Counted from the first letter of the stretch, positions 49,801-58,395 are shown. The stretch is 64,000 nucleotides of DNA from Pseudomonas sp. GD03944 (GCF_029839275.1 NZ_JAOCAH010000012.1:92268-156267), one strand, 5' to 3'. The notes: generated by a model from the letters alone, not told the origin. Program-made: numbers and translations.

Positions 49801-49986
49801 TCAGTGGCAGGGGAAGGCCGCACTGTGGCGGGTATCGTGGGCGGCGTTGTGCAGGGCTTCGATGTGCGAGAAGCCGGCAACGAAGATCAGCGCGGCACCG
49901 AGCAGGCAACTGCCTACCGCGAGCACGATACGTTGGGACAGGGGCAGAGCAACCGCGGACGATGTGGAGAGTGTGCTGCTGGACAT
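49801..49986 (-). CDS. cbtB: Cobalt transporter subunit CbtB
   Basis: A 61-aa membrane protein from ATG at 49986 (MSSSTLSTSSAVALPLSQ). One membrane helix (about 20-40) is followed by a histidine-rich tail (HIEALHNAAHDTRH, ending CH), the classic CbtB layout, in which the histidines would bind cobalt. It is the first gene after the minus-strand cobalamin riboswitch, so cobalt import would be shut off by excess B12. Confidence 0.9.
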   Translation of the reverse strand: MSSSTLSTSSAVALPLSQRIVLAVGSCLLGAALIFVAGFSHIEALHNAAHDTRHSAAFPCH

Positions 49987-50100
49987 GGCGATCGGACCTT
50001 CTGATGACTGTTGAGCGATGCAGAAGGAACGCAGCATGAACCCGCACCAGGCAGGAGCGGGATTCCGGCGCGTACCCGCCCACCGCAGGTTGCCAAACAG

Positions 50101-50285
50101 GGTTACAGGCCGGTCTCCGGGCTTGCGACGACTGTCTCGAGACAGTGAGGATCAGCCTTCCCACGCCCAAGGGCGCAGTGGCTAAAACGATCCGGCATTC
50201 GCTTACCGTTGCGGGGGCAGCGTCGGATTCGCACCGACTTCCCGTTTCACCTCGCGCCGTGGCGCAAGACACCTGAAACACTTTG
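50101..50285 (-). promoter_or_regulatory. Cobalamin riboswitch controlling cbtBA-cobE-cobM
   Basis: Read on the minus strand this leader contains the conserved blocks of the AdoCbl riboswitch: GGTGAAACGGGAA, GGTGCGAATCC, GCTGCCCCCGCAACGGTAA (50202-50220) and the B12-box variant CGCAAGCCCGGAGACCGG (about 50110-50127). It ends about 115 bases before cbtB. Binding of adenosylcobalamin would repress expression of the downstream genes. Confidence 0.93.
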
Positions 50286-50357
50286 TAGAACATCATGAAG
50301 CCGATCAGCCGTCAACCGTGGCGATTGACCTGCCCCCGGGCACTGCGTAGCCTTCAC

Positions 50358-50546
50358 CGGTCGAGGTTCTCCGGTACGCGCTACCGGAGCTAAGAGGGAA
50401 CACGGTGCGTCAATCCGTGGCTGCCCCCGCAACTGTGAACGACGTATTGCCCTTCATTCATTGCCACTGCGCTCGCGCGGGAAGGCGAAGGGCATGGCCG
50501 GTGCCGAGGCACCCGCCGGGTCGTGAGCCAGGAGACCTGCCTCGTC
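50358..50546 (+). promoter_or_regulatory. Cobalamin riboswitch controlling cobW-cobN-chlD-cobF
   Basis: The plus strand shows the blocks TAAGAGGGAACACGGTG, GGCTGCCCCCGCAACTGTGA and the B12 box GAGCCAGGAGACCTGCC (50525-50541). The element ends about 110 bases before cobW. It is arranged back to back with the minus-strand element, so both cobalamin gene sets respond to the same effector. Confidence 0.94.
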
Positions 50547-50655
50547 CCATTTTCGTCAACCGGGCGGGGTGATCCGGTGGTATGCACTGCCAGCCTGTGG
50601 CTGCCAGCTCGTTGCCGCCTGCCCGCCGATCCCACGGACTCGACCAGGGCTTCCC

Positions 50656-51705
50656 ATGAAAACGCTCGGCAAACTGCCTGTCACCATCATCACCGGCTTC
50701 CTCGGCGCCGGTAAGACCACCTTGCTCCGCCACATGCTGGAAAACGCCGAAGGGCGCCGTATCGCGGTGATCGTCAACGAATTCGGCGAGCTGGGCATCG
50801 ACGGCGAGATCCTCAAGCAGTGCTCGATCGGGTGCACCGAGGAAGAAGCCAACGGCCGTGTCTACGAACTCGCCAACGGCTGCCTGTGCTGCACCGTGCA
50901 GGAGGAGTTCTTCCCGGTCATGCGCGACCTGGTGGCGCGCCGTGGCGACCTCGACCACATCCTCATCGAAACCAGTGGCCTGGCCCTGCCCAAGCCGCTG
51001 GTGCAGGCTTTCAACTGGCCGGAAATCCGCAACGCCTGCACCGTCGACGCGGTCATTACCGTGGTCGACAGTCCGGCGGTGATCGCCGGCACCTTCGCCG
51101 CCTTCCCGGACCAGGTGGATGCGCAGCGCAAGCAGGACCCGAACCTCGACCACGAGTCGCCGCTGCACGAGCTGTTCGCCGACCAGCTGGCCAGCGCCGA
51201 TCTGGTCATCCTCAACAAGGCTGACCAACTGGACGCCGAGGCCCTGGCGGCGGTGCGTGCCGAAGTGGCGGAAGAGTTGCCGCCGTCGGTCAAGGTGGTC
51301 GAAGCCCACGGCGGCAAGCTGCCCCTGAGCGTGCTGATCGGCCTGAACAGCGAAACCGAGCTGCACATTGAAAACCGCCGCACCCACCATGACGATGAGG
51401 ACGAAGACCACGATCACGAAGAGTTCGACTCGTTCCACGTGGAACTACCGGAAGCTGAAGAGGCGCGCCTGCTGGCAGCCCTGAAAGAGGCCGTCGCCAA
51501 GCACGGCATTCTGCGGGTGAAGGGCTTCGCCGCCATTCCGGGAAAACCCATGCGCCTGCTGCTGCAGGGGGTTGGCCAGCGTTTCGACAAGCACTTCGAC
51601 CGTGCCTGGCAGCCCGGCGAAGCGCGCAACAGCCGCCTGGTGGTGATCGGTCAGCAGCTGGATCGCGCGGCCATCGAAGCCGAGCTGGCCGCCGCCCTGG
51701 CCTGA
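50656..51705 (+). CDS. cobW: Cobalamin biosynthesis metallochaperone GTPase CobW
   Basis: G3E-family GTPase, 349 aa, thought to deliver cobalt for insertion by cobaltochelatase. Walker A is ITGFLGAGKTTLLRHML, the metal-binding CxCC motif is GCLCCTVQEEF, and NKAD-type LNKADQL follows. A histidine/aspartate-rich stretch (HHDDEDEDHDHEEFD) lies before the C-terminal domain. ATG at 50656 (MKTLGKLPVTIITGF) follows the riboswitch. A 14-of-16 parS-like palindrome (51431-51446) is embedded near the end of the gene. Confidence 0.95.
   Translation: MKTLGKLPVTIITGFLGAGKTTLLRHMLENAEGRRIAVIVNEFGELGIDGEILKQCSIGCTEEEANGRVYELANGCLCCTVQEEFFPVMRDLVARRGDLDHILIETSGLALPKPLVQAFNWPEIRNACTVDAVITVVDSPAVIAGTFAAFPDQVDAQRKQDPNLDHESPLHELFADQLASADLVILNKADQLDAEALAAVRAEVAEELPPSVKVVEAHGGKLPLSVLIGLNSETELHIENRRTHHDDEDEDHDHEEFDSFHVELPEAEEARLLAALKEAVAKHGILRVKGFAAIPGKPMRLLLQGVGQRFDKHFDRAWQPGEARNSRLVVIGQQLDRAAIEAELAAALA
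51431..51446. other. parS-like site inside cobW (14 of 16 match)
   Basis: CGTTCCACGTGGAACT keeps the central 14 bases of the parS palindrome and differs only in the outer base on each side. It lies about 28 kb from oriC. Its binding strength for ParB is unknown. Confidence 0.6.
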
Positions 51706-51710
51706 GTGAT

Positions 51711-51771
51711 TGTGGGAGGGTCTTCCGCGATCAGGTCTGCTGATCCTCGCGGCTAAAAGCCCCTCCCACGA
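51711..51771. repeat. REP-type inverted repeat between cobW and cobN
   Basis: TGTGGGAGGGTCTTCCGCGA faces TCGCGGCTAAAAGCCCCTCC plus CACGA about 25 bases later, giving an imperfect hairpin. This matches the REP/BIME layout common between pseudomonad genes. It may slow or partly terminate transcription into cobN. Confidence 0.75.
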
Positions 51772-51795
51772 TTGACCCCTGCCACGAGAACGAGC

Positions 51796-54700
51796 ATGCA
51801 CCTTCTCCGCACCCAGCCCGGCCAGCAGCTGCCGGCCGATAGCATTGCCGACCTTGGCCAGACGCCCGCCGAGCTGGTGATCCTGTGCACCGGCGATTCG
51901 CACCTGTCGCTGCTGGCCGAGGTGGCGCGCACGCTACCGGAGGACTACCCGAGCCTGCGCCTGGCCAGTCCGGCGCAGCTGAGCAATCACGCCTCGGTGG
52001 ACCTGTATGTCGAGCAGGTGCTGCAGCACGCCAGGGTGATCCTGATCTCCGTGCACGGCGGCGTCAGCTACTGGCGCTACGGCATTGAGCGCCTGGTCGA
52101 GCTGGCCGAGCGCAGGGCAAAGGTCATCATGGTGCCGGGGGATGACAGTCCCGATCCGGAGCTCAGCGGCCTGAGCAACGTGGCGGAGGATGACCGTCAT
52201 CGGCTCTGGCAATTCCTGCGTCAGGGCGGCGCGCAGAATGCCCGGCACCTGTTCGACTGCATCGCCAGCCGCTGGCTTCAGCGCGACTACCCGTGGGCAG
52301 AACCGCAGGCATTGCCCCGGGTCGGGGTCTACCACCCCGGCCACGCCAATCCGACCCTGACCCACTGGCAAGCGGACTGGCAGGCCGAGGCGCCGGTCGC
52401 GGCCTTGCTGTTCTACCGTAACCACGTGCAGGCGGCGAACACCGCCTTCATCGACGCCTTCTGCCAGCGCCTGCAGGCCAAGGGCCTGAACCCGCTGCCG
52501 ATCGCCGTGGCCAGCCTCAAGGAGGCGGCCTGTCTGACCCAGGTGGAAGACTGGCTGGACGAAACTGGCGCCGCGTTGATCATCAACACCACTGGCTTCG
52601 CCATGTCCAACCCGGAGGCACCGGAGGCGCGCCCGTTCCGCCGCGACGTGCCGGTGTTGCAGGCCGTGTGTGCCCTGGATAACCACGACCAGTGGCAAGC
52701 CAATGCCCAGGGCCTGGGGCCGCGCGACCTGGCCATGCACATCGTGCTGCCGGAGCTGGACGGTCGGCTGATCACCCGCCCGATCAGTTTCAAGGGCCTG
52801 GCCTGGCGCAGCGAGCGCAGCCAGAGCGATGTGGTCTGTTATCACCCGCACTTGCCAGGTATGGACTTCGTCGCCGAACTGGCGCGCAACTGGGTCGAAC
52901 TGACGGTAAAACCCAACGCCAGCAAACGTATCGCCCTGGTGCTCGCCAATTACCCGACCCGTGATGGCCGCATCGGCAACGGCGTCGGCCTGGACACCCC
53001 GGCGGCGGCGCTGAACATCCTCAAGGCTCTGCAACAGCAGGGCTACCCTGTGGATAACCTGCCGGACAGCGGCACCGCGCTTATCCACAGCCTGCTCGGC
53101 GGCGTGACCAACGACCTCGATAACCTGGATGCGCGGCCCTGCGCCCAGAGCCTGGCGCTGGACGAATACCGGGCGTTTTTCCACAGCCTGCCAGCGGCCA
53201 ACCAGCAGGCGGTACTGGACCGCTGGGGCACCCCCGAACAAGACCCGATGTTCCGCAGTGGCCGGTTGATGGTGGCCGGCCTGCGCTTCGGCCTGACCTT
53301 CGTCGGCATTCAGCCGGCCCGGGGTTACCAGGTGGATGCCAGCGCGGTCTACCACGACCCGGACCTAGTGCCGCCGCACGGCTATCTGGCCTTCTACTGC
53401 TGGCTGCGCACGGTCTTCGGTGCCAACGCGGTGGTGCACGTCGGCAAGCACGGCAACCTGGAATGGCTGCCGGGCAAGAGCGTCGGCCTGTCCGAGCAGT
53501 GCTGGCCGGAGGCGATCCTCGGGCCGCTGCCCAACGTCTACCCCTTCATCGTCAATGACCCGGGTGAGGGCGCCCAGGCCAAGCGCCGCACCCAGGCGGT
53601 GATCATCGATCACCTGATGCCGCCGCTGACCCGCGCCGAGAGCTACGGCCTGCTGCGCGACATCGAGCGCCTGGCCGACGAGTACTACGACGCCAGCCAG
53701 CTCGACCTGCGTCGCGCCGTCGAGCTGCGCGGCGAGATCCTGGCCAAGGTGCGCGAGGCCAGCCTCGACCGCGAACTGGGTCTGCAGCTCAACGACGACG
53801 CTGACAGCTGGCTGCCGCAACTCGACGCCTACCTGTGCGACCTCAAGGAATCGCAGATTCGCGACGGCCTGCATGTGTTCGGCGAATCCCCGGCGGGGCA
53901 ACTGCGCCGGGATACCCTGCTGGCGCTGCTGCGCATTCCCCGGGGCGATGGGCAGGCAGGCAATGCCAGCCTGCTGCGGGCGTTGGGCAATGACCTGGCG
54001 CTGGGTTTCGACCCCCTCGATTGCGACATGGCCACGACCTGGCAGGGGCCGCGTCCGGACGCCCTGCTGGCCGTCAATGACAGCCCCTGGCGCACCACGG
54101 GCGATACCCGCGAACGCCTGGAGCTGCTGGCGCTGCACCTGATTGATCACGTCATCGACGCACCGGGCGCCGCCAGTGCCCTGGTCCTGCAGCGCCTGCA
54201 AGAGCAGGTCGCGCCCCGGCTGGATGCCTGCGGGCCGGCCGAGATGGCGGGCCTGCTGGCTGCGCTGGACGGTCGCTTCGTCCCGTCAGGCCCCAGTGGT
54301 GCGCCGAGCCGCGGGCGGCTGGACGTGCTGCCCACCGGGCGCAACTTCTTCACCGTCGACGTGCGCAACCTGCCCACGCCGACCGCCTGGCGCATTGGCG
54401 TGCAGGCCGCCGATCGCCTGCTGGAGCGGCACCTGCAGGACCACGGCGACCACCTGCGCCAGCTCGGCCTGTCGATGTGGGGCACGGCGACCATGCGCAC
54501 CGGTGGCGACGACATGGCCCAGGCCCTGGCACTGATGGGCGTGCGCCCGGTGTGGCAGGCCGGCAGCCAGCGCGTGGAGCGCTTCGAGGTGCTGCCCCTG
54601 GAGCAACTCGGTCGGCCGCGGGTCGACGTGACCCTGCGGGTGTCGGGCTTCTTCCGCGACGCCTTCAGCAACCTTATCCGCCTGTTCGACGACGCCGTGC

Positions 54701-55527
54701 AGGCCGTGGTCGAACTGGACGAGCCGGAAGACATGAACCCGCTGTCGGCGCGGGTCTGGCGTGAGTCGCTGACCCTCCAGGACAGCGGGCTGGACGAGCA
54801 CGAGGCGCGGCTCCAGGCGGGCTGGCGGGTGTTCGGCTCCAAGCCGGGCGCCTATGGCGCGGGTGTGCAGAACGCCATCGAAGAACGCCTGTGGCAGACC
54901 CGCGAGGACCTGGCCGAGGTCTACCTCAACTGGGGCGGCTACGCCTACGGCAAGGACAGCGACGGCACGCCGGCCCGGGCGCAGTTCGCCGAGCGTCTGG
55001 AACACCTGCAGGCCGTGCTGCACAACCAGGACAACCGCGAACACGACATCCTCGATTCCAACGACTACTACCAGTTCCAGGGCGGCATGCTGGCCGCCGT
55101 GGAAACCCTGCGTGGCCTCAAGGTGGCCAGCTACCACGGCGACAACAGCCAGCCCGACACCCCGCGCATCCGCAGCCTCAAGGAAGAATTGAACCGTGTG
55201 GTGCGCGCCCGTGCGGCCAATCCCAAGTGGATCGACGGCATGAAACGCCACGGCTACAAGGGCGCCTTCGAACTGGCCGCGACCATCGACTACCTGTTCG
55301 CCTTCGACGCCACCAGTGAACTGGTCGACGACCACCAGTACGCACTGCTCACCGACGCCTACCTGCTCGACCGCGATACCCGGGACTTCATCCAGCAGCA
55401 CAATCCCGGCGCCCTCAACGACATGCTCGAACGCCTGCTCGAAGCCCAGCAGCGCGGCCTGTGGGAAAACCCCGGCGAATACCGAGAGGCCATCGAAAAC
55501 CTGCTGATCGACAGCGAAGAATCATGA
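51796..55527 (+). CDS. cobN: Cobaltochelatase large subunit CobN
   Basis: Large subunit of the ATP-dependent aerobic cobalt chelatase, inserting Co2+ into hydrogenobyrinic acid a,c-diamide, 1243 aa, full length. ATG at 51796 (MHLLRTQPGQQLPADS) is chosen over an in-frame upstream start. Family stretches include YFLPRDG-like NYPTRDGRIGNGVGLDTPAA, VVHVGKHGNLEWLPGKS and the RNFFTVDVRNLPTPTAW segment. It needs AAA+ and vWA partner subunits, which the following chlD gene provides. Two DnaA boxes (53049, 53081) lie 23 bases apart within it. Confidence 0.96.
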   Translation: MHLLRTQPGQQLPADSIADLGQTPAELVILCTGDSHLSLLAEVARTLPEDYPSLRLASPAQLSNHASVDLYVEQVLQHARVILISVHGGVSYWRYGIERLVELAERRAKVIMVPGDDSPDPELSGLSNVAEDDRHRLWQFLRQGGAQNARHLFDCIASRWLQRDYPWAEPQALPRVGVYHPGHANPTLTHWQADWQAEAPVAALLFYRNHVQAANTAFIDAFCQRLQAKGLNPLPIAVASLKEAACLTQVEDWLDETGAALIINTTGFAMSNPEAPEARPFRRDVPVLQAVCALDNHDQWQANAQGLGPRDLAMHIVLPELDGRLITRPISFKGLAWRSERSQSDVVCYHPHLPGMDFVAELARNWVELTVKPNASKRIALVLANYPTRDGRIGNGVGLDTPAAALNILKALQQQGYPVDNLPDSGTALIHSLLGGVTNDLDNLDARPCAQSLALDEYRAFFHSLPAANQQAVLDRWGTPEQDPMFRSGRLMVAGLRFGLTFVGIQPARGYQVDASAVYHDPDLVPPHGYLAFYCWLRTVFGANAVVHVGKHGNLEWLPGKSVGLSEQCWPEAILGPLPNVYPFIVNDPGEGAQAKRRTQAVIIDHLMPPLTRAESYGLLRDIERLADEYYDASQLDLRRAVELRGEILAKVREASLDRELGLQLNDDADSWLPQLDAYLCDLKESQIRDGLHVFGESPAGQLRRDTLLALLRIPRGDGQAGNASLLRALGNDLALGFDPLDCDMATTWQGPRPDALLAVNDSPWRTTGDTRERLELLALHLIDHVIDAPGAASALVLQRLQEQVAPRLDACGPAEMAGLLAALDGRFVPSGPSGAPSRGRLDVLPTGRNFFTVDVRNLPTPTAWRIGVQAADRLLERHLQDHGDHLRQLGLSMWGTATMRTGGDDMAQALALMGVRPVWQAGSQRVERFEVLPLEQLGRPRVDVTLRVSGFFRDAFSNLIRLFDDAVQAVVELDEPEDMNPLSARVWRESLTLQDSGLDEHEARLQAGWRVFGSKPGAYGAGVQNAIEERLWQTREDLAEVYLNWGGYAYGKDSDGTPARAQFAERLEHLQAVLHNQDNREHDILDSNDYYQFQGGMLAAVETLRGLKVASYHGDNSQPDTPRIRSLKEELNRVVRARAANPKWIDGMKRHGYKGAFELAATIDYLFAFDATSELVDDHQYALLTDAYLLDRDTRDFIQQHNPGALNDMLERLLEAQQRGLWENPGEYREAIENLLIDSEES

Positions 55528-55562
55528 GCCTGCGATTGCTGGTATTTCCGGATGCGATGCAA

Positions 55563-55733
55563 CCCGTAGGGTGGGTTAGCCGCCTGCCGCGCTTTCCAAT
55601 CCATACGCTGAACCTGCTGCGGCGTAACCCACCACCGGCGCAACGCGTTCCATCGCCTGGTGGGTTACGCGCCGCGCCACCGCCGCTGGTGAATTCGCCC
55701 TCGGCGTTCCGCGCCGCTAACCCACCCTACGGG
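55563..55733. repeat. 171-bp nested inverted-repeat element
   Basis: CCCGTAGGGTGGGTTAGC (55563-55580) and GCTAACCCACCCTACGGG (55716-55733) are perfect 18-bp inverted ends. A second, inner pair GCGTAACCCACCA (55622-55634) and TGGTGGGTTACGC (55658-55670) is also perfect over 13 bp. It lies in the 403-base gap between cobN and chlD and looks like a miniature non-autonomous element. No gene was found in the gap. Confidence 0.8.
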
Positions 55734-55776
55734 ACCGCGCCGCGCTCGACTATTGCGGCGACAGGTACGCAATGGG

Positions 55777-55828
55777 TGGGAGGCGCTTTAGCGGCGAAGG
55801 GCGCGCGGCTGAAGCCCCTCCTACGGGA
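55777..55828. repeat. REP-like inverted repeat upstream of chlD
   Basis: GTGGGAGGCGCTTTAGCGGCGA and GCGGCTGAAGCCCCTCCTAC form a hairpin with a short loop, the same family as the REP at 51711. It sits between the 171-bp element and the chlD start. Confidence 0.65.
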
Positions 55829-55930
55829 GTCGCGTACGTTTACCGTGCGATCGCGCCGCCAGGCCGTTCACCGCCCGATTCCCGGTGTACATTTCTGCTA
55901 TGCCTTTTTCCAACCGGACCCGTTTCGACC

Positions 55931-56938
55931 ATGACCGAACATCACTTCCCCCTCGCCGCCGTGGTTGGCGCCGATGATCTCAAGCTGGCGCTGTGCCTGG
56001 CGGCCATCGATCCGGCCATCGGCGGTGTGCTGATCGAAGGCCCGCGCGGCATGGCCAAGTCGACCCTGGCCCGTGGCCTGGCCGACCTGCTGGCGAGCGG
56101 CACCTTCGTCACCCTGCCGCTGGGGGCGAGCGAGGAGCGCATCGTCGGCACCCTCGACCTGGATGCCGCCCTGGGCGAAGGCCGCGCGCAGTTTTCCCCA
56201 GGGCTGCTGGCCAAGGCCGACGGCGGGGTGCTCTACGTGGACGAGGTCAACCTGCTGCCGGACCACCTGGTGGACCTGCTGCTGGACGCCGCTGCCAGTG
56301 GGGTCAACCACATCGAGCGCGACGGCATCTCGCACCGCCATGCTGCGCGCTTCGTGCTGATCGGCACCATGAACAGCGAGGAGGGCGAACTGCGCCCGCA
56401 ATTGCTCGACCGCTTTGGCCTCAACCTGGCCCTCGATGCCCAGCCGCAGCCGGCCCAGCGGGCCGAGATCGTGCGTCGACGCCTGGCCTTCGATGCCGAC
56501 CCGCGGGCCTTTATCCAGCGTTGGCAAGAACAGCAGGATGCCTTGGGCGCCCGTTGTCAGAACGCTCGCCAGCGTCTGGCCGACATTCCCCTGGATGACG
56601 AGGCGCTGGAGCAGATCAGCCAACGCTGTTTCACCGCTGCCGTCGATGGCTTGCGCGCCGACCTGGTCTGGCTGCGTGCCGCCCGTGCCCACGCCGCCTG
56701 GCGCGGTGGCGAGCGCATCGACAATGATGACATCGAGGCCGTCGCCGACTTCGTGCTGCGCCATCGCCGTCGCCATGCTCCGCCGGCGCAACCCCCTCAA
56801 TCGCCGCCGCCTGCGCAAGGCTCCGCGGCGAATGTCCAGACGCAGCCCCAGGGCGAAGGCCAATGGGGCGAGCTGCCGGCCCAGGCCCAGGCCACGGGTG
56901 AACGGCGCGAACCGCCGCGCTGGACAAAAAAGCCCTGA
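55931..56938 (+). CDS. chlD: ChlD zero-frame product: AAA+ cobaltochelatase small subunit
   Basis: A 335-aa ChlI/BchI-type AAA+ protein from ATG at 55931 (MTEHHFPLAAVVGADDLKLA). Walker A is variant, EGPRGMAKSTLARGL; Walker B is GGVLYVDEVNLLPDH; sensor I region is IGTMNSEEGELRPQLLDRFG. A Pro/Gln-rich tail (about 275-335) follows. It would form the ATPase ring partner of CobN. The zero frame stops at 56936, immediately after an A AAA AAG slippery site. A fraction of ribosomes probably shift into the vWA frame, so this is the short of two products from one gene. Confidence 0.88.
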   Translation: MTEHHFPLAAVVGADDLKLALCLAAIDPAIGGVLIEGPRGMAKSTLARGLADLLASGTFVTLPLGASEERIVGTLDLDAALGEGRAQFSPGLLAKADGGVLYVDEVNLLPDHLVDLLLDAAASGVNHIERDGISHRHAARFVLIGTMNSEEGELRPQLLDRFGLNLALDAQPQPAQRAEIVRRRLAFDADPRAFIQRWQEQQDALGARCQNARQRLADIPLDDEALEQISQRCFTAAVDGLRADLVWLRAARAHAAWRGGERIDNDDIEAVADFVLRHRRRHAPPAQPPQSPPPAQGSAANVQTQPQGEGQWGELPAQAQATGERREPPRWTKKP

Positions 56939-56972
56939 GCATCCGCCCGCGCCAACCCAGGGGTGCGGATGC
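56926..56972 (+). other. chlD: Programmed -1 ribosomal frameshift signal in chlD
   Basis: The heptamer A AAA AAG (56926-56932) is in the correct zero-frame register (ACA AAA AAG CCC TGA). After six bases a perfect 8-bp stem follows: GCATCCGC (56939-56946) with GCGGATGC (56965-56972) and an 18-base loop. Slippery site, spacer and downstream structure together match known -1 signals such as that of dnaX. The shift joins the AAA+ part to the vWA part. Confidence 0.88.
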
Positions 56973-57618
56973 TTCCCCAAGACCGGGTAACTTCAGCGGT
57001 GGGCGCAGTGGCGCCAGCCGCAGCGGCCGGCTGGGCGCTATCGACTGGCCGGCGAGCCTGCTCCAGGGCCGCCCACGCAGCCGCGCGGACTTGCTGCACC
57101 GCCCGCGCAGCGCGCGCCAGACCGAGCTGTGGCTGGTGGTCGTCGATGCCTCGGCCTCGACCCGCCGCCACGGCGCACTGAGCAAGGCCAAGGGCTTGCT
57201 CGCCGAGGTGTTCGAGCAGGCGCGCCGTCAGCGCGCGCGCCTGGCCCTGCTGCACGCCACCGGCCAGCAGGCGCAGTGGCTGTGGCACGGGCAGAAAGCC
57301 TCCCAGGCCCTGCAGCACTGGCTGGATGAGCTGGGCGCTGGCGGTGGCACGCCCCTGATCGATGCCGTGCAACAGGCCGCGACCTGGCAGGCGCGCCGTC
57401 AGCGCCTGCACCCGGCCGAGCATCACCGCTTGCTGGTGATCACTGACGGCCGCGTGCGCGATTGGCCGACCCTGAGCCCGAGCGCCTGCCCGACCCTGCT
57501 GGTGGACATCGAAAGCGCGCCGGTCCGCATCGGCCGTGGCCGCCAACTGGCCGCCGAACTCGGCGCCGACTATTACCCCATCGACAGCCTGGCGCCGCTC
57601 GCCGGGTGGAGAACCTGA
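56932..57618 (+). CDS. chlD: ChlD -1 frame extension: vWA domain of the cobaltochelatase medium subunit
   Basis: This frame carries a von Willebrand A domain with a complete MIDAS: DASAS (about 57145), GGGTPL and ITDGR. Its frame opens after a stop at 56899-56901, and no ATG or GTG occurs before the domain; the first TTG (57091) would cut off plausible sequence (SIRPRQPRGADASPRPGNFS). The simplest reading is that it is translated only by -1 frameshifting from chlD, giving a 562-aa AAA+-vWA protein, the cobaltochelatase medium subunit. Its stop overlaps the cobF start. Confidence 0.85.
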   Translation, partial: ALSIRPRQPRGADASPRPGNFSGGRSGASRSGRLGAIDWPASLLQGRPRSRADLLHRPRSARQTELWLVVVDASASTRRHGALSKAKGLLAEVFEQARRQRARLALLHATGQQAQWLWHGQKASQALQHWLDELGAGGGTPLIDAVQQAATWQARRQRLHPAEHHRLLVITDGRVRDWPTLSPSACPTLLVDIESAPVRIGRGRQLAAELGADYYPIDSLAPLAGWRT

Positions 57619-58385
57619 TGAAAACCCTGCTTCTGGTCGGCATCGGTGCCGGCGACCCCGACTACATCACCCAGCAGGCGATCAAGGCCCTGCGCCGCGC
57701 CGACGTGATCTTCCTGATGGACAAGGGCCCGGCCAAGCACAAGCTCAACGCGTTACGCCGGGAAATCTGCGAGCGCTTCCTCGACGGCCACACCCCGCGC
57801 TTCGCCGAAGGCCTGCAACCGGAACGCGAGCGCGAGGCCGCCGATTACCGCGGCAGCGTCGACGAGCTGAACCGCGACAAGCAGGCGGTGTTCGAGCAAC
57901 TGATCGACGAGCAGATGGCCGACGGCGACGTGGCGGCCTTCATGGTCTGGGGCGACCCGTCGCTGTACGACAGCAGCATCCGCATCATCGAGACCATCGC
58001 CGTGGCCCGCGGCGACCTCGAGTACGACGTGATCCCCGGCATCACCAGCCTGCAGGCCCTTACGGCGCGCCACCGCGTCCCGCTCAACAGCATTGGCCGC
58101 GCCGTGGAAATCACCACCGGCCGCCTGCTCGCCGAGGGCTGGCCCCAGGGCGTGGACAGCGTGGCGGTGATGCTCGACGCCAAGGACACCTACCGCCGCT
58201 TCGTCGGTCAGCACCTGCACATCTACTGGGGCGCCTACGTCGGCACCGCCGACGAAATCCTCATCGCCGGCCCGCTCGACGACGTGGCCGACCGCATCGC
58301 CACCACCCGTGCCGAGGCACGGGAACGCAATGGCTGGATCATGGACAGCTATCTGTTGAGGAAAGACGGTCAGGCAGCGGAGTAA
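57618..58385 (+). CDS. cobF: Precorrin-6A synthase (deacetylating)
   Basis: SAM-dependent C1-methyltransferase that also removes the acetyl group of precorrin-5, 255 aa. The glycine-rich SAM site LVGIGAGDPDYITQQAIKAL opens the protein, and MVWGDPSLYDSSIRIIE and VIPGITSLQALTARH follow. The ATG overlaps the preceding stop (TGATG), so it depends on translation of the frameshifted chlD or reinitiation. It closes the riboswitch-controlled plus-strand operon. Confidence 0.95.
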   Translation: MKTLLLVGIGAGDPDYITQQAIKALRRADVIFLMDKGPAKHKLNALRREICERFLDGHTPRFAEGLQPEREREAADYRGSVDELNRDKQAVFEQLIDEQMADGDVAAFMVWGDPSLYDSSIRIIETIAVARGDLEYDVIPGITSLQALTARHRVPLNSIGRAVEITTGRLLAEGWPQGVDSVAVMLDAKDTYRRFVGQHLHIYWGAYVGTADEILIAGPLDDVADRIATTRAEARERNGWIMDSYLLRKDGQAAE

Positions 58386-58395
58386 GTGGCAGGAC

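Noticed and set aside
55931..57618. chlD as a sequencing error or frameshifted pseudogene
   Set aside because: The shift lies exactly on an in-register A AAA AAG heptamer with a well-spaced perfect stem, and both halves keep their functional motifs. Chance damage would not create this arrangement.
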